From contig CAYMTN010000234.1 in assembly GCA_964393335.1 (NCBI GenBank), positions 1-8,243 on the forward strand: DNA of 8,243 nt, read 5' to 3'. Numbering within the stretch: position 1 is the stretch's first letter; every line of letters begins with the position of its first letter. Source of the DNA: CAYMTN01 sp964393335. Lineage in GTDB: Bacteria; Chloroflexota; Anaerolineae; Aggregatilineales; Aggregatilineaceae. The translations under genes were made by a program, and so were the position numbers. This document shows, one piece after another, positions 6,407 through 8,243 of the stretch. The notes beneath the pieces were generated by a model. The model worked only from the letters and a program-made list of their open reading frames with translations, made no database searches and was not told the origin of the DNA.

Positions 6407-8243
6407 ATGGGTGATACTGATTTCCTCGCAAAGGCACTGACCAACACAGTTCTCAACCGCCGCAGTTTTCTGAAGTGGAATGCGGCCTTGGGTGGTACGG
6501 TGGTGCTGGCTCAGGGAGGACTCTCGTTTGGCATGGAGGCTGCCGGCAAAGCCGCTGCTGCTGACGAAGAGAAAGTCGTTTGGAGTGCGTGCCTGGTGAA
6601 CTGTGGCAGCCGGTGCCCGGTGCAACTTCATGTTCGCAACGGCGAGGTTTTCCGAGTCACACCGGACAACCTGGATGATGACACATACGATCAGCGGCAG
6701 GTCCGCTGCTGTGTGCGCGGTCACTCCATCCGCCAGCGAATTTACAATCCCGACCGGCTCAAATACCCCATGAAACGCGTGGGCAAGCGCGGCGAGGGCA
6801 AATTCGAGCAGATCACGTGGGAAGAAGCTTACGATACCATTGCGAATGAACTGAAGCGCATCGTCGATCAATACGGCAATGAAGCCGTCTACATCAACTA
6901 TGCAACCGGTATATTAGGCGGCACGGTGGCTAAGTCATGGCCGCCAGGCTCCAGCCCAATCGCACGTCTCATGAATTGTTATGGCGGTTACCTCAACCAG
7001 TATGGCACTTACAGCGCGGCCCAAATCCAGGCGGCACTGCCCTACACGTTTGGTGGAGGCTGGGTCGTCGGCAACAACATCGAAGATATCGCCAACAGCA
7101 AGTTGGTAGTGTTCTTTGGCAACAATCCGGGCGAAACCCGCATGAGTGGGGGCGGTATCATATACAGCTTCCAACACGCGAAAGAACAGAACAACGTCAA
7201 GGTTATCAGCATCGATCCGCGTTATACCGACACCAACGCCAGTCTGGTTGACGAATGGATTCCAATCCGTCCTGGGACTGACGCCGCCCTGGTAAACGGG
7301 CTTGCTTACGTGATGATCTCGGAGGACCTGGTCGATCAGGAATTCCTGGATACGTACTGCGTGGGTTACGACGAGGATCATATGCCGGATGGTATTCCGG
7401 CGGGCAATTCCTACAAGTCCTATATCCTGGGCCAGGGCGCGGACCAGACCCCCAAGACGCCTGAGTGGGCAGCCAAGATCACCGGCATCCCGGCCAGCAA
7501 GATCGAGCAGCTGGCGCGTGAGATCGCCCTTTCGAAACCGGCGCATATCAGCCAGGGCTGGGGCCTACAGCGTCAGGCGAATGGTGAGCAGAACTGCCGC
7601 GCCGTTTCTATGCTGCCCATCCTGACGGGGAATGTTGGCATTCCGGGTGGGAACACCGGGGCCCGCGAAGCGGCCTACAGCGTGTCGGTGACTCCGTTTC
7701 CAACGCTGCAAAACCCCGTGAAGGCATCCATTCCCGTGTTCTTGTGGACCGATGCGATTGATCATGGTGCGGATATGACGGCCACCAGGGACGGGATCCA
7801 GGGTGTTGATCAACTGAGCGCGCCCCTCAAGTTCCTGTGGAACTACGCGGGCAACTGCATCATCAACCAGCACTCCGATACGGCGCGTACGACGGCTTTG
7901 CTGCAAGACGAAACCAAGTGCGAGATGATCGTCGTTATCGACAACCATCTGACGCCCAGCGCCAAGTTCGCCGACATCTTGTTACCTGATGTGACCAATT
8001 TCGAGATCAACGAGACGATGGAGCACGTGGTCCAGCAGAGCGGCAATATCCGTCGCCTGACCGTGGCCGTTTTTGTCAACTACATGCCGCCCTCTGCGGC
8101 CCCGGCCGCACAGCCGGGTCAGGGCGCCCCGACCCCTGCGCCCCGTCCCCAGACAGATCTTGACAATATTCGGGATATAGTTCCAAATTCAGTAGGTTAC
8201 GACGCTACGCGCGGCGATCAGGTGGCGATCAACCAGTTCAATT
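6407..8243 (+). CDS. dmsA: DmsA-type molybdopterin oxidoreductase, C-terminally replaced by FliF-like sequence, partial at right edge
   Basis: 612 codons are visible from ATG 6407, preceded by a strong AGGGAGGA at 6391-6398. DmsA is the periplasm-facing catalytic subunit of DMSO/S- or N-oxide reductase, carrying a bis-MGD molybdenum cofactor and one [4Fe-4S] cluster and taking electrons from DmsB/DmsC. Seen here: Tat signal NRRSFLKW (17-24); cluster cysteines C62, C66, C70 and C101/C102; WPPG preceded by Ser177, the molybdenum ligand position; FGNNPGETRMSGGG (237-250); DPRYTDT (270-276); LTGNVGIPGGN (406-416); WNYAGNCIINQHS (478-490); SAKFADILLPD ending at D528. Up to there the match to DmsA is close and full length. 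The family is about 800 residues, yet from about residue 529 the sequence is FliF-like, so the C-terminal MGD-binding domain and about 270 residues are missing. As it stands the enzyme should not fold with cofactor. It may be a real fusion or an assembly chimera; the DmsA identity itself is secure. Confidence 0.88.
   Translation, partial: MGDTDFLAKALTNTVLNRRSFLKWNAALGGTVVLAQGGLSFGMEAAGKAAAADEEKVVWSACLVNCGSRCPVQLHVRNGEVFRVTPDNLDDDTYDQRQVRCCVRGHSIRQRIYNPDRLKYPMKRVGKRGEGKFEQITWEEAYDTIANELKRIVDQYGNEAVYINYATGILGGTVAKSWPPGSSPIARLMNCYGGYLNQYGTYSAAQIQAALPYTFGGGWVVGNNIEDIANSKLVVFFGNNPGETRMSGGGIIYSFQHAKEQNNVKVISIDPRYTDTNASLVDEWIPIRPGTDAALVNGLAYVMISEDLVDQEFLDTYCVGYDEDHMPDGIPAGNSYKSYILGQGADQTPKTPEWAAKITGIPASKIEQLAREIALSKPAHISQGWGLQRQANGEQNCRAVSMLPILTGNVGIPGGNTGAREAAYSVSVTPFPTLQNPVKASIPVFLWTDAIDHGADMTATRDGIQGVDQLSAPLKFLWNYAGNCIINQHSDTARTTALLQDETKCEMIVVIDNHLTPSAKFADILLPDVTNFEINETMEHVVQQSGNIRRLTVAVFVNYMPPSAAPAAQPGQGAPTPAPRPQTDLDNIRDIVPNSVGYDATRGDQVAINQFN
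7991..8243 (+). other. FliF-like C-terminal segment fused in frame to DmsA
   Basis: Residues about 529-612 of the fused frame read NFEINETMEHVVQQSGNIRR, then LTVAVFVNY (551-559), a Pro/Ala/Gln-rich linker (560-582), DLDNIRDIV, and SVGYDATRGDQVAINQF (595-611). This is the order of FliF near the end of its periplasmic part: NYE(V/I)...T, G-x-I-x-RLSVAV(V/L)V(N/D), then (I/L)E-x-L...(A/S)VG(F/Y)D-x-RGD-x-(V/L)x(V/I). FliF builds the flagellar MS ring; its second membrane helix and FliG-binding tail would come just past the edge. No other flagellar gene is visible in the window. The similarity is from memory of the family, not from a search. Confidence 0.75.

Noticed and set aside
6389..7948. Antisense frames opposite dmsA (6389-6871, 6935-7546, 7565-7948 minus)
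   Set aside because: They are the reverse reading of a well-conserved coding sequence and have no motifs or ribosome binding sites.

Overview
The window reads as a piece of a GC-rich bacterial genome. A Chloroflexota (Anaerolineae-like) or metagenomic origin is my inference, based on the style of the repeat-rich secreted protein and of the decayed response regulator; no rRNA or other marker gene is present to prove it. The layout is two leftward genes, a stretch of decayed genes, and one rightward gene that runs off the right edge.

1-2759 (minus): the first 919 codons of a large exported protein, open to the left edge. It has a signal peptide, two long tandemly duplicated modules each made of about seven or eight GGGI(Y/F)N...TVTNSTLSGNSAT repeats and closed by a choice-of-anchor-Q-like cap, then the start of a carbohydrate-binding-like beta-sandwich. 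2760-3441 is intergenic, with one perfect palindrome and only doubtful small frames. 3442-5193 (minus) is a complete ABC half-transporter of the exporter type, with a good promoter just upstream at 5264-5291.

5292-6406 holds no intact gene. It contains a broken response-regulator receiver gene (5692-6100) whose individual lesions can still be read, and a weaker remnant of a membrane protein that resembles haem-copper oxidase subunit I (6178-6392). An unidentified stretch lies at 5300-5690.

6407-8243 (plus): a Tat-exported, molybdopterin-dependent reductase catalytic subunit very close to DmsA for its first ~530 residues. At the motif DILLPDVTNFE the reading frame passes, without a stop or shift, into what looks like the C-terminal part of the flagellar MS-ring protein FliF and continues to the edge. 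The C-terminal molybdopterin-dinucleotide-binding domain of DmsA is absent. This in-frame DmsA-FliF junction is the most striking thing in the window. It is either a real fusion or recombination product, or a chimeric assembly join at a short stretch shared by the two genes; an assembly join is the more likely explanation.

A second cross-gene signal is a pair of near-identical 16-bp palindromes (CTTAA-N6-TTAAG), one upstream of the secreted repeat protein and one just ahead of the dmsA ribosome binding site. They could be sites for a shared regulator.
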